From contig DBJE01000003.1 in assembly GCA_002297045.1 (NCBI GenBank), positions 196,497 through 260,496 of the forward strand: 64,000 nt of DNA. The letters are read 5' to 3'. Both the position numbers and the translations under genes were made by a program. The notes under the pieces were generated by a model, which did not search any database, had not been told where the DNA came from, and saw only the letters and a program-made list of their open reading frames with translations. Position 1 is the first letter of the stretch, and each line of letters opens with the position of its first letter. Source of the stretch: Caryophanales bacterium UBA784. Its GTDB lineage: Bacteria > Bacillota_I > Bacilli_A > RFN20 > CAG-288. Shown here one piece after another: positions 1 to 7,952 of this stretch.

Positions 1-496
1 TTAAGGAAGAGCAAACATATTCTTTCCTGCTTTTCCTGTTTAATAGACTTCTCCAAAGGATTTCACCGCTTTTCTTTTTGAACTCATAATGCACACCGAT
101 GGTTTTTAAGTAGCTGTCAAAGCGGAATGATCCTTCGAAATGGCTGCTTCTCCTTTCCCTTGAAATACCTTTCAGATGAATATAGGAGAAAAGGGGGATA
201 TTGTTTTCCTTCCAGTACACATAATATTTTCCTTTCCCTGTCTGAACGATAAGATAGTTTTCTTTGCTTTTTACGACAAACCCGGTTATCTCTTCTATCC
301 CCTCCTTGCCTTTCGGATAGAAAAAGGCAACAAGAAATCCAAGAAGCAGAAACGGAAGAAGAAAAAGGATTTCCTTTCTCTTTTTTTGATAGAAATATAG
401 ATAGGAAAGAGGAAGGAGGACAAAAAGGAGCAGAAAAGGGGAAAAGAATCCGCCCCTTATTCCAATCAGAAAAAAGAGAAAGGCAAAGAAGATCAT
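1..496 (-). CDS. comEC: ComEC-type DNA uptake channel, N-terminal part (cut by window edge)
   Basis: Reading leftwards from position 496 there is an open frame of 165 codons that runs off the window. Its ATG overlaps the comEA stop codon as TGATG, so the two are translationally coupled. The visible part starts with two hydrophobic segments (about residues 1-35 and 42-60). A soluble stretch follows that contains FRFDSYLKTIGV, resembling the 'F-Y-x-YL...GI' region in the N-terminal domain of ComEC/Rec2 channels, which carry single-stranded DNA across the membrane during transformation. The position straight after comEA is the usual one. The catalytic and channel domains are outside the window, so the call rests on context and the N-terminal pattern. 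Confidence 0.75.
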   Translation of the reverse strand, partial: MIFFAFLFFLIGIRGGFFSPFLLLFVLLPLSYLYFYQKKRKEILFLLPFLLLGFLVAFFYPKGKEGIEEITGFVVKSKENYLIVQTGKGKYYVYWKENNIPLFSYIHLKGISRERRSSHFEGSFRFDSYLKTIGVHYEFKKKSGEILWRSLLNRKSRKEYVCSSL

Positions 497-1044
497 CAGT
501 CGCTGATGGTTATCTTGTTCTTGATCTTGCTGAAGGTGACTTCGGCGATTCCGGATACGTTCCTGATGTCTTCAATGGCCTGGAATGGCCCTTTTTCGTT
601 CCGGTAATCGATGACTCCCTGGGCCCGGGATTCGCTAAGCCCGATCGACCTCAAGGCAGCCTTGTCTGCCGTATTGATGTTCACTTTGGTGATTTCCGTC
701 TCCACACAGGAAGAGGCGGGGGAAGACTTCGGCGGGATGTAGAAAGCGGTACGGGTAGAAATAAGAATACTTGGGTTATAGGCTTTCGTGTCGGCTTTTT
801 CCGTTACTCCTCCGGCTTTTTCGATAAGATCGCTGAGGGTATCTTCCCTGGAAAGATAATAGCTACCAGGATGGTTGATTTCCCCGCTGATGGCAATTCG
901 GACCTGGTTTTCCTCCTCGACCTGTTCGGCGATAGACGGAAGATTGGCGGAAGGGTTACTGGTATCCTTCCTTTTCGCAACTCCCGTCAACGCAAAAAGA
1001 CCTACGACTGTGACGACTATGCCAATGATTATCCTTTTTAGCAT
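496..1044 (-). CDS. comEA: ComEA-like DNA receptor
   Basis: Membrane-anchored DNA-binding protein of the competence machinery, 182 aa, close to the usual length. An N-terminal anchor (residues 4-22) precedes a low-complexity linker, an SLBB-like segment (about 48-105, with the I-x-G-E-I-x-x-P-G-x-Y pattern) and a C-terminal double helix-hairpin-helix that begins VNINTADKAAL and contains YRNEKGPF and a VSGI turn. The helix-hairpin-helix region binds double-stranded DNA outside the cell and passes it to ComEC, which overlaps downstream. The AGG codons in 'AAL-x-SIG' and 'EDI-x-NVSGI' fit Met, as in many ComEA proteins. A good ribosome site (AAGGAGG) lies 8 bp before the ATG. Confidence 0.93.
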   Translation of the reverse strand: MLKRIIIGIVVTVVGLFALTGVAKRKDTSNPSANLPSIAEQVEEENQVRIAISGEINHPGSYYLSREDTLSDLIEKAGGVTEKADTKAYNPSILISTRTAFYIPPKSSPASSCVETEITKVNINTADKAALRSIGLSESRAQGVIDYRNEKGPFQAIEDIRNVSGIAEVTFSKIKNKITISD

Positions 1045-1125
1045 GGCATTACCTCCTTACCTAATATGGGAAAGGAAGGCGGTCAAAACACAATCGAGGT
1101 CTTAAAAAAAGAAAAGACTTTTTTG

Positions 1126-1602
1126 TTACTTAATCGAGAGAATCTTCCTCTGATATTCACTCTTGGCGTGGACAGTGACAACTTCGCCTACGCTATGTCC
1201 CCTAATTGCCTTTGCGACAGGGGAGGAATTAGAAATCTTTCCGTTCAGCGGATCTGTCTCAAAGGTTCCCACGATACGGAAAGTGTAGGTCTTTCCGGTG
1301 GAGAGGTTTTCGACAGTAATGGCATTGGAGGCAATCCCCGCCTTAGAGAGATCAAGATCCTTCTCATCGACAATCTTTGCCGAATCGAGGATGGACTGAA
1401 TCTTGGAAATCTCCTGCTTAAGCTTTTCGTAGTGGTCACGGGCGGCATCATAATCATTGTTTTCACTTAAGTCGCCCTGGCTGCGTGCGGCATTGAGGTC
1501 CTCGACTGCCTTAGGTTCCTCAACCGTTACTAATTCGTTTAATCTGTCTTCAAGATCTTTCTTACCTTGTTTAGTAAGAACCTTGGTTTCTGTATCTTCC
1601 AT
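1126..1602 (-). CDS. greA: Transcription elongation factor GreA
   Basis: GreA rescues backtracked RNA polymerase by stimulating cleavage of the 3' end of the transcript. The 158-aa length is normal. The N-terminal coiled coil carries the signature around ARSQGDLSENNDYDAA, with the acidic tip residues that coordinate magnesium in the polymerase secondary channel. The C-terminal FKBP-like domain includes the NSSPVAKAIRGHSVGEVV motif. A strong Shine-Dalgarno (AAGGAGA) sits 7 bp before the ATG. It lies 81 bp upstream of comEA on the same strand and diverges from the nucleoside kinase. Confidence 0.97.
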   Translation of the reverse strand: MEDTETKVLTKQGKKDLEDRLNELVTVEEPKAVEDLNAARSQGDLSENNDYDAARDHYEKLKQEISKIQSILDSAKIVDEKDLDLSKAGIASNAITVENLSTGKTYTFRIVGTFETDPLNGKISNSSPVAKAIRGHSVGEVVTVHAKSEYQRKILSIK

Positions 1603-1742
1603 GGTCTGTTCTCCTTCAAAGCTTTTCCATTATAGCACGGTAGAAGAATTTCTTTTCTACCTTTTTCGCTCTCCTTTTCTCTTAGTTTGACTTTTCCTGC
1701 CCGTTCCTTATAATGAAGAAAACCATCCAGGAGGAATCCAAT

Positions 1743-3380
1743 ATGAAACGGGAAGTCATGGCCGAAAAGGGAAAGACCCCCTTAGATTACCTGAAGGAAG
1801 AAGAAAAGAAGAAATACAGGGCCTGTATCATCGACGGAAAAATCCGGGAACTGACCTATGTTTTTTCACTTGATAAAAGAGAAGAAATTACCTATCTGGA
1901 TCTCTGCGACAGCGAGGCAACGAGAATCTATTCCAATTCCATCCGTTTCCTTCTTTCTATTGCCGCAAAACGGGTTAATCCGAAAATCGAAATCCGTTTC
2001 TTCTACAACATTTCCCGTTCTCTCTTTGCAAAGGTCATCTCCCCGTCTTCCTTCCGTGTCACTAGGAAATTTGTCCAGGCCTTAGACAAGGAGAGGAAGC
2101 ACCTTATCTCCTTAGATGTTCCCTTTATACGGCAAAAGGTAACTCAGCCAAGTGCACTGGAAACCTATCGACAGGAAAAGAAGATGGATAAGATTCAAAT
2201 CAGGAAATACCGCAGCGAGGATTATGTCCATATCTGTCAGACAACAATTGAGGGGACGACCTATTCTGACTATCTATATGGCTATCTTGTCCCATCGTCT
2301 GGATACCTTAGCAAATTCGCCCTTCAGATTTATCAGCCTGGGATTCTTATTCGTGTTCCCCGGGCCGAGTGCAACGGAGAACTGCCGCCTTTTTCCGATG
2401 AAAGCCGGTTTGCTACTTCACTTGCTTCCTCCTATGCCTGGTCAAGCAAGAATAATCTCGATACGGTGTATAAGGTCAATAAGTTTATTAAGGATTACGG
2501 GTCAAGGGAACTGATCAACCTGAGTGAGGCAAGAATCAATAACAGGCTTGCCGAACTTGGCTCGAGGATTGTCGGCCGGGAAGAGAAAATCCGTCTGATC
2601 TGTATTGCCGGTCCATCCTCTAGCGGAAAGACAAGTTTCTCTAACCGCTTGCAGTTTGAACTGATGGCTAAGACCCTTCGTCCAGTTCGGATATCCAGGG
2701 ACAATTTCTATATTCCCCGCGGTGAACTTAAGCCCGGTACCGACATCGAATCCATCGATGCTCTTGACCTTCCCTTCTTCAATTCGGTCAGGAACAAGCT
2801 GATTCAGGGAGAAGAAGTCACCCTTCCGGTTTATGATTTCAAAGAAGGAAAACGAAAAGACGGAAAGAAGATTTCCGTCGGACCCAATCAGCCAATCATC
2901 ATCGAAGGGATCCATGCCCTTAATCCTCTTTCTACGGCAAGTATTCCGGAATTCCAGAAATTCCGCATTTATATTGCCCCTCAACCGCAGGTCAATATCG
3001 ATAACCACACTCCCTTAAGCAGGAGCGACCTCCGTCTTCTTCGCCGGATTGCCCGAGACAGTCGAACACGAGGTTCATCGGCTCTTGAAACCATCAAGAG
3101 GTGGCCAAATGTCCGCCAAGGGGAATTCAAATATATCTATCCTAGCCAACAGAATGCAGACTTTGTCTTCGATTCCTATAGGCCCTATGAGCCGGCTGCT
3201 TTAAGAAATCTCGTCATTCCTGAATTAGAAAAGGTCCCTGCTGATTGCTTAGAACATCTTACTGCTTCCCGGCTTAAGGCAAGGGTCAAGTACTTCATTC
3301 CTATTAATCTTGACGATATTCCCTGCAACTCGCTAAGGCGGGAGTTTGTCGGTGGGACAAGCTTCAAGGACGCCCGGTAA
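1743..3380 (+). CDS. Uridine kinase-family nucleoside kinase with long N-terminal extension
   Basis: 545 aa. The first ~260 residues resemble the N-terminal regions of threonyl-tRNA synthetase (TGS/second additional domain) that many Firmicutes fuse to a kinase. From about residue 280 there is a P-loop kinase of the Udk/phosphoribulokinase family, with Walker A GPSSSGKTSF, a Walker-B-like IIIEGIHALNP, and the arginine-rich LLRRIARDSRTRG with WPNVRQGE lid region. In the lid region the AGG before WPNV fits the usual hydrophobic residue (ETIKM-WPNV), whereas the catalytic arginines are CGN. The ATG at 1743 is chosen because AGGAGG lies 8 bp ahead of it; an in-frame ATG 30 bp upstream would place that site inside the gene. 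The substrate is unknown; uridine or cytidine is typical. Confidence 0.85.
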   Translation: MKREVMAEKGKTPLDYLKEEEKKKYRACIIDGKIRELTYVFSLDKREEITYLDLCDSEATRIYSNSIRFLLSIAAKRVNPKIEIRFFYNISRSLFAKVISPSSFRVTRKFVQALDKERKHLISLDVPFIRQKVTQPSALETYRQEKKMDKIQIRKYRSEDYVHICQTTIEGTTYSDYLYGYLVPSSGYLSKFALQIYQPGILIRVPRAECNGELPPFSDESRFATSLASSYAWSSKNNLDTVYKVNKFIKDYGSRELINLSEARINNRLAELGSRIVGREEKIRLICIAGPSSSGKTSFSNRLQFELMAKTLRPVRISRDNFYIPRGELKPGTDIESIDALDLPFFNSVRNKLIQGEEVTLPVYDFKEGKRKDGKKISVGPNQPIIIEGIHALNPLSTASIPEFQKFRIYIAPQPQVNIDNHTPLSRSDLRLLRRIARDSRTRGSSALETIKRWPNVRQGEFKYIYPSQQNADFVFDSYRPYEPAALRNLVIPELEKVPADCLEHLTASRLKARVKYFIPINLDDIPCNSLRREFVGGTSFKDAR

Positions 3381-3460
3381 GGCAAGCTCCAAACATGAGT
3401 GCTTTATAACTGCACTTTAAGAAACACTTTTGTAATTTTAGATTTTAAATCATTTTTCCA

Positions 3461-3489
3461 TTGATAATAACATGTTATTATTCTAAAAT
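3461..3489 (+). promoter_or_regulatory. Promoter with an 18-bp perfect palindrome in the spacer
   Basis: A -35 TTGATA (3461-3466) and a -10 TAAAAT (3484-3489) are separated by exactly 17 bp. The palindrome ATAATAACATGTTATTAT (3464-3481) overlaps the -35 and fills most of the spacer, an ideal position for a repressor. It precedes the GTG-started secreted-protein gene and the degenerate ABC transporter. No regulator gene is adjacent. Confidence 0.6.
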
Positions 3490-3509
3490 ATAAAAAAAGG
3501 GGGGATTAA

Positions 3510-4472
3510 GTGTTTGCTTTCAACAAAAGGATTCTTTGTTTGCTTACTTCACTAGAAGCCTCGGCCTTCTGTCCTAAAAATAGTACTGATCTAAAAAAAG
3601 CGGCTACGCGTAATCAATGCAATCCTCAAAGTATAGTGAAGAATGATTATAACCAAGAGGTGCAAGTGCCAGGGTTCATTGTCAAAATGGCCACTCAACC
3701 TATGATAGATAACTTTTCTACGTCTTTTTGCTTTTTCACGTCATCCGGATTTGGAAATGGAATTTATGTAGCAGAAACACCTGAAACACAGGAAAATAAT
3801 TTTAAATTATATGAAGTGAAACTAATTGATAATGCCATTGCGAACTACGATTATGCTGGCTACAATTCTCTTAGATCAAATCCTTATGTTGTGGAGTTTC
3901 TCTATGAGGGCGAACAGCTCACAAAAGAGTTCTATATTCCCACCAATGCTGAAGCCGTTGAGATTATAAATAAATCTACTGGGATAGGAAAACAGAACGG
4001 AAAATATCGTGATTTGATAACAAGTATTACGATTGAAGCGTCTTACAAGGCGTCTCTTTCTTCTTCAATCAGTTTGCTTTCCAATGATAACAAGGCAGAT
4101 AATGTGAACAGCCAGCCTACATTAGACCATTATCTTCTCACAGAAAGCAACACTCAAAACAAGTATTTAACACTAGAAAGCGTATTGTCAGAAGCTGAAC
4201 CGATTCTGACCACCGATAATTCAATTGTCGATTTAATACCAAAAAAATACTTTAGATCCGATGGTGAATATCAAAATGCAGGAGCAGAATGGGGATATTT
4301 TATCAAGACTTATAAGGATTACGAGAATAACAAAATATCGAGTGTACTTATTTATGACATTCTTAATATAAGAACGGAACTGGGAACGCCCGATACAGTT
4401 CAGATTAAGCCTGTATTTTCCTGGAATTTTAAATATGACTATGATAGTGACTGGGACTCTCTATCTTATTGA
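3510..4472 (+). CDS. Hypothetical exported protein
   Basis: 320 aa, family not recognised. The start is GTG at 3510 behind an AAAGGGGGG ribosome site. The N-terminus has a short hydrophobic segment after one Lys (FNKMILCLLTSLEASAFC with AGG as Met), ending in A-x-A and Cys, so it may be a signal peptide. The rest is polar and rich in Asn, Tyr and Asp, without membrane segments. Base composition is clearly more AT-rich than in the flanking housekeeping genes. It lies 57 bp upstream of an ABC transporter with a degenerate ATPase and probably shares its promoter, so it could be an extracellular partner of that transporter; that is inference. Confidence 0.7.
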   Translation: MFAFNKRILCLLTSLEASAFCPKNSTDLKKAATRNQCNPQSIVKNDYNQEVQVPGFIVKMATQPMIDNFSTSFCFFTSSGFGNGIYVAETPETQENNFKLYEVKLIDNAIANYDYAGYNSLRSNPYVVEFLYEGEQLTKEFYIPTNAEAVEIINKSTGIGKQNGKYRDLITSITIEASYKASLSSSISLLSNDNKADNVNSQPTLDHYLLTESNTQNKYLTLESVLSEAEPILTTDNSIVDLIPKKYFRSDGEYQNAGAEWGYFIKTYKDYENNKISSVLIYDILNIRTELGTPDTVQIKPVFSWNFKYDYDSDWDSLSY

Positions 4473-4529
4473 ATTTTCAGCTATGACAGATTTATATACA
4501 AATGTCCATCTGTCCTGTAAAGGGGTATT

Positions 4530-7445
4530 ATGATTATCTTAGAAAATGTTTCAATATGCGATAAGTCAGGTGGCGTACGACTCTGTCACCTTAATTTAGA
4601 ATTCCCTGATAAAGGAATGGTTTCTTTAGTTGGCCTTTCATCTTCAGATGCTATACACATCTTTGAGCTTTTAGAAGGTAAGACGAAGCCGTCAGAAGGA
4701 AAAGTGATTTGGAACGGAAAAGACATTTCGAATGAAGAAAACATAGGTTCTGATTCCGGCTGTGTCTCAAAAGGCCAAGCTATCTCTCTTTACACAGGGT
4801 TAGATTTTCCCGCCACCTTTTCAGTGTTAGAAAGCGTAGAATTTAGGCTGCTAGTTCAAAACGAAACAAAAGTCAAAGAAAAAGCCCTCTCTGCATTAGA
4901 AACAGTGGGCTTAGATAAGCAGAAAGAGACTAGGCTTTGGCAACTTTCAGAGGAGGAACAATATAAAGTAAGATTAGCAAGGGCCCTTTCCGGTAATCAA
5001 AGTGTCATCCTTACCGATGATCCCTATTCTCATCTGCCAAAGGAATCCGCAAAAGAAATCCTTTCCTTACTCTACTCTGTTTCCTCCAAAAAGCTTGTGC
5101 TCATTGCTTGTAACGAATCGACGGTTCCCTTCTCAGATAATCAATCAGTTATCTTTAAAAATAATAAAATTGTTTCGAATACCATTTCTCGTTTTTCGGA
5201 TAAAGTAAACATAAAACGGACAAATCAGAACTTAAATACTGCTAAAAAAGGGCTGAGACTTTCGAATTTAATTCGATTAACAAAAAGAAGTTTGAAAATT
5301 CATCCGTTATTTCTTGCCTTCACCATATTGATTTCCGCAATTGCTTTGGCATTCTGTGGGACTTATGTCACGCTCGTTTCGTATAAGGAACCGGATAGGA
5401 TTGCGGATTCTATATGCAAAGAAAAAAATAATTATCTTTCCTTAACAAACTGCTATCACAAAAATGGTGATAAAGATTACATTGCCTTACAAGGATTTTC
5501 AGAAGAGACTGCATCTGCGTTAATGAATAAACTCGGGTATCCAGCATTAAAGGTTGTCAAGCGAAATGATACGGAAATCAAATTCAATGGGATGGAAATA
5601 TTTGGATATGAAACAGGCTCAGACTCCTTATCCATCCGTGATTTTTATAATTCGCCATGTCGTTCCGGGATCACTCGCTATACCTCACTTGATTCTTTCG
5701 ATGCTCTCCCAATAGATTACAGCATTCTGGCTGGAAGAAGCCCCTCTAATGATAACGAGGTAAGGATTACTGATTTTCATTTCAATGAAATAAAAGAAAT
5801 CGGATCTCAATATAATCAATCCTATAAGGATTTAAGTTATGATTTGGTGATTGGGAAGCCACTTTCAATATGCCACGGAGAAACACAGATTATTACGAAT
5901 CTAAAGGTTGTTGGAATCCTTGATACGAATTATGATGAACAATACTTTTCTTCATACAAGAAATACTGTGAATCTGGAGCAGAAATACAAGATGAAATTC
6001 CAGAAGACTCTGAAATAAAAAAAGAAGAAAGCAAGCTATCGGCTAGGAAAAGCCAATCCTATCTTAATCTGTTTTTTGTTAGCCAAAATGTTCTGGAAGA
6101 ACTTAAAAATACGACTACCACCAAACCAGGCAAATACCCTCTTTATCTTGATAATGAGACTGTCTTGGAAGAACCAGACATAGTTACCCGCATAAATTAT
6201 TTATCCGATAAGACAAAAAACAGGATTGCTCTTTTCAAAGACTCTTCTTTTGATGAAGAAGATTTCATCAGCAGGAACCTTTCCTCCTATATCAAGACAA
6301 TCGGAGAAACCGGAGGCCTTAAAGCAATAAATGGAATCACTATCCCCAAAAGATTTCTGCCAAAGAGCGCGACAGATGATTATTTTTATCCTGGAAACGC
6401 CTATGATTTCTTCCTTGACTTCCTCCGTTTTCCAATCGAATTCTATGCCATTGATAACTATAAATCTGCCTACAGGAACAAGGAATTCGATTTATCGTAT
6501 TATTCTAAAATATATTACTCATCCTTGCAGAAAGAGACTCCTACGATAATTCCCGAGGCAGATAGACTTCCTATCTACAAAGCTTACCTGACGGATTATA
6601 TTTTAAGCGGATATCCGGACTATTCTTCCCCGCATGCATCCAAAGCCTTCTTTTCCATTACTTCTTCGGCAAAGAAAATGCTGGCCTACTATAGGGATCT
6701 ATATTCCGATTCGATTTTCCAGAAAAATAAGAAGGTGATGTACAAAATCCAAGTCACTGAAACCGGGGACGACAAAAAAATCAGGTACACATTGTGTGGC
6801 CTGACTCTTCCGATTCGCAATTTTGAGTATTCCTGCCCAGTGAGGAAAAAAGAAGGAATCTTACGAATCTATCCTGATGGATGCGCGGTTTACGAAACTA
6901 TTTTGATTCCTAGCCAATTTGACGGAGAAAAGATAAAGAAAATTGCAGATTTTAAAGATAACTTCTATATTAGTGACTTCAGCATTGTACTGAACAACCC
7001 TTCTGCTGATGTTGCCAAGACGATGGACAAAAGATCATTTGTTAGGAAAATCATTCTTTTTTTCTTTCTTCTATCGTTGGCCGTTGCGACTGTTCTTCAA
7101 TTCGCCTTGCTTTTAACAAAAGTTTTCTATCTTTTCGAATTGGATGCAAAAAGGGAGAAGAAACTTGGAGTCCGGAATACGGATGTCCGAAAGGAAACTT
7201 TCCTGATTCTTCTTACTTTCCCTGTTCTTTCCTTACTTCTTGCCATTGGATTTAGGTATATCGCTCTTTGCATACTGAAAGTATGCCTAGCATCTGATTA
7301 CCCTCTTTTTAGCTTTATTAGTCCTGGCTATCAATCATTTCTTTTTATTCTTGCCTTATGTCTATTCCTTATCTTCCTTACCTCCGTTTCTTTCCTCTGG
7401 AAAAAGAAGAAACAAGCCACATGCTTCAATCCGCAGGAAAATTAG
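4530..7445 (+). CDS. ABC transporter with fused, degenerate ATPase domain and FtsX-like permease
   Basis: 971 aa. Residues 1-220 have the layout of a MacB/LolD-type ATPase, but the catalytic motifs are lost. The Walker A position reads GLSSSDAI (35-42, no Lys and no Gly-Lys-Thr/Ser), the signature reads LSEEEQYKV (139-147, no LSGG), Walker B reads VILTDDP (159-165, Asp for the catalytic Glu) and the switch His is Asn195. A membrane helix follows at about 255-280, then an extracellular domain of about 550 residues, then three helices at the C-terminus, the normal FtsX/MacB topology. The frame is intact over nearly 3 kb, so it is maintained rather than decayed. A ribosome site (AAAGGGG) precedes the ATG. 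Confidence 0.9.
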   Translation: MIILENVSICDKSGGVRLCHLNLEFPDKGMVSLVGLSSSDAIHIFELLEGKTKPSEGKVIWNGKDISNEENIGSDSGCVSKGQAISLYTGLDFPATFSVLESVEFRLLVQNETKVKEKALSALETVGLDKQKETRLWQLSEEEQYKVRLARALSGNQSVILTDDPYSHLPKESAKEILSLLYSVSSKKLVLIACNESTVPFSDNQSVIFKNNKIVSNTISRFSDKVNIKRTNQNLNTAKKGLRLSNLIRLTKRSLKIHPLFLAFTILISAIALAFCGTYVTLVSYKEPDRIADSICKEKNNYLSLTNCYHKNGDKDYIALQGFSEETASALMNKLGYPALKVVKRNDTEIKFNGMEIFGYETGSDSLSIRDFYNSPCRSGITRYTSLDSFDALPIDYSILAGRSPSNDNEVRITDFHFNEIKEIGSQYNQSYKDLSYDLVIGKPLSICHGETQIITNLKVVGILDTNYDEQYFSSYKKYCESGAEIQDEIPEDSEIKKEESKLSARKSQSYLNLFFVSQNVLEELKNTTTTKPGKYPLYLDNETVLEEPDIVTRINYLSDKTKNRIALFKDSSFDEEDFISRNLSSYIKTIGETGGLKAINGITIPKRFLPKSATDDYFYPGNAYDFFLDFLRFPIEFYAIDNYKSAYRNKEFDLSYYSKIYYSSLQKETPTIIPEADRLPIYKAYLTDYILSGYPDYSSPHASKAFFSITSSAKKMLAYYRDLYSDSIFQKNKKVMYKIQVTETGDDKKIRYTLCGLTLPIRNFEYSCPVRKKEGILRIYPDGCAVYETILIPSQFDGEKIKKIADFKDNFYISDFSIVLNNPSADVAKTMDKRSFVRKIILFFFLLSLAVATVLQFALLLTKVFYLFELDAKREKKLGVRNTDVRKETFLILLTFPVLSLLLAIGFRYIALCILKVCLASDYPLFSFISPGYQSFLFILALCLFLIFLTSVSFLWKKKKQATCFNPQEN

Positions 7446-7592
7446 ACAGAAAGTATCGCAAGAAGCATCTTGGCTGAAAAAGCAGTTTTGAATTTTTGCC
7501 AGAAGTCCCAAAAACATTTCGATGAGTAAAGAGGCCTTCTGAAACAAATAGAAAAAATTCTAAAGCGTGTTGCTGAAAACTTTATAAGGAAC

Positions 7593-7617
7593 AAAAAAAG
7601 ACCGCCTCACGGCGGTC
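7593..7617 (-). terminator. Intrinsic terminator of cspA
   Basis: On the minus strand GACCGCC, a 4-nt loop and GGCGGTC are followed by seven T residues. It lies 24 bp past the cspA stop codon. Confidence 0.9.
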
Positions 7618-7640
7618 TATCTGTCGTTCGATTTTAGAGA

Positions 7641-7841
7641 CTAAGCAACGAAACGGACGTTGTTAGCGCGAAGACCCTTTTCGGTCTTGGCTTCATCGAA
7701 CTCGACCTTCTGGCCGACTTCGGCAGTCTTGAAGCCATCCCTAACTAACTGAGAATAATGGAAGAAATAATCCTGTCCATCCTCTCCAGTGATGAATCCG
7801 TAACCTTTCTCTTTGTCGAATTTCTTAACAGTACCCTTCAT
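7641..7841 (-). CDS. cspA: Cold shock protein (CspA family)
   Basis: 66-aa single cold-shock domain, an RNA chaperone that binds single-stranded RNA and DNA. RNP1 reads KGYGFITG and RNP2 reads DYFFHYS; the core is full length. The codon at 7740-7742 is AGG in 'QLV-x-DGFKT', where the family has Met (as in IQMDGFKT), one of the clearest single sites for AGG = Met. The arginines in GLRANNVRF are CGC and CGT. It is a single-gene unit with its own promoter, leader hairpin and terminator. Confidence 0.96.
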   Translation of the reverse strand: MKGTVKKFDKEKGYGFITGEDGQDYFFHYSQLVRDGFKTAEVGQKVEFDEAKTEKGLRANNVRFVA

Positions 7842-7861
7842 ATTTAGTCTAACCCTTTCTT

Positions 7862-7895
7862 TCGCATTCGTATTTCCAAATGCGAGAAAATTTTA
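7862..7895 (-). promoter_or_regulatory. cspA promoter and 5' leader hairpin
   Basis: On the minus strand a -10 TAAAAT preceded by TGC (extended -10; positions 7895-7890) is followed by an inverted repeat TCGCATT/AATGCGA (7885-7862, 10-nt loop) at the predicted 5' end of the transcript. A 5' hairpin is common in cold-shock leaders, where it stabilises the mRNA. No convincing -35 is seen. Confidence 0.45.
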
Positions 7896-7952
7896 GCATA
7901 AATAGGAAGAAGGTGCGTAATTATTTTTTTGTTTTTTTATGTAAGCGGTTAA

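Noticed and set aside
176..400. 74-codon plus-strand frame rich in Lys
   Set aside because: It lies opposite the coupled comEC reading frame, which has coding-like hydrophobic segments; the Lys run is the reverse complement of Phe/Leu codons.
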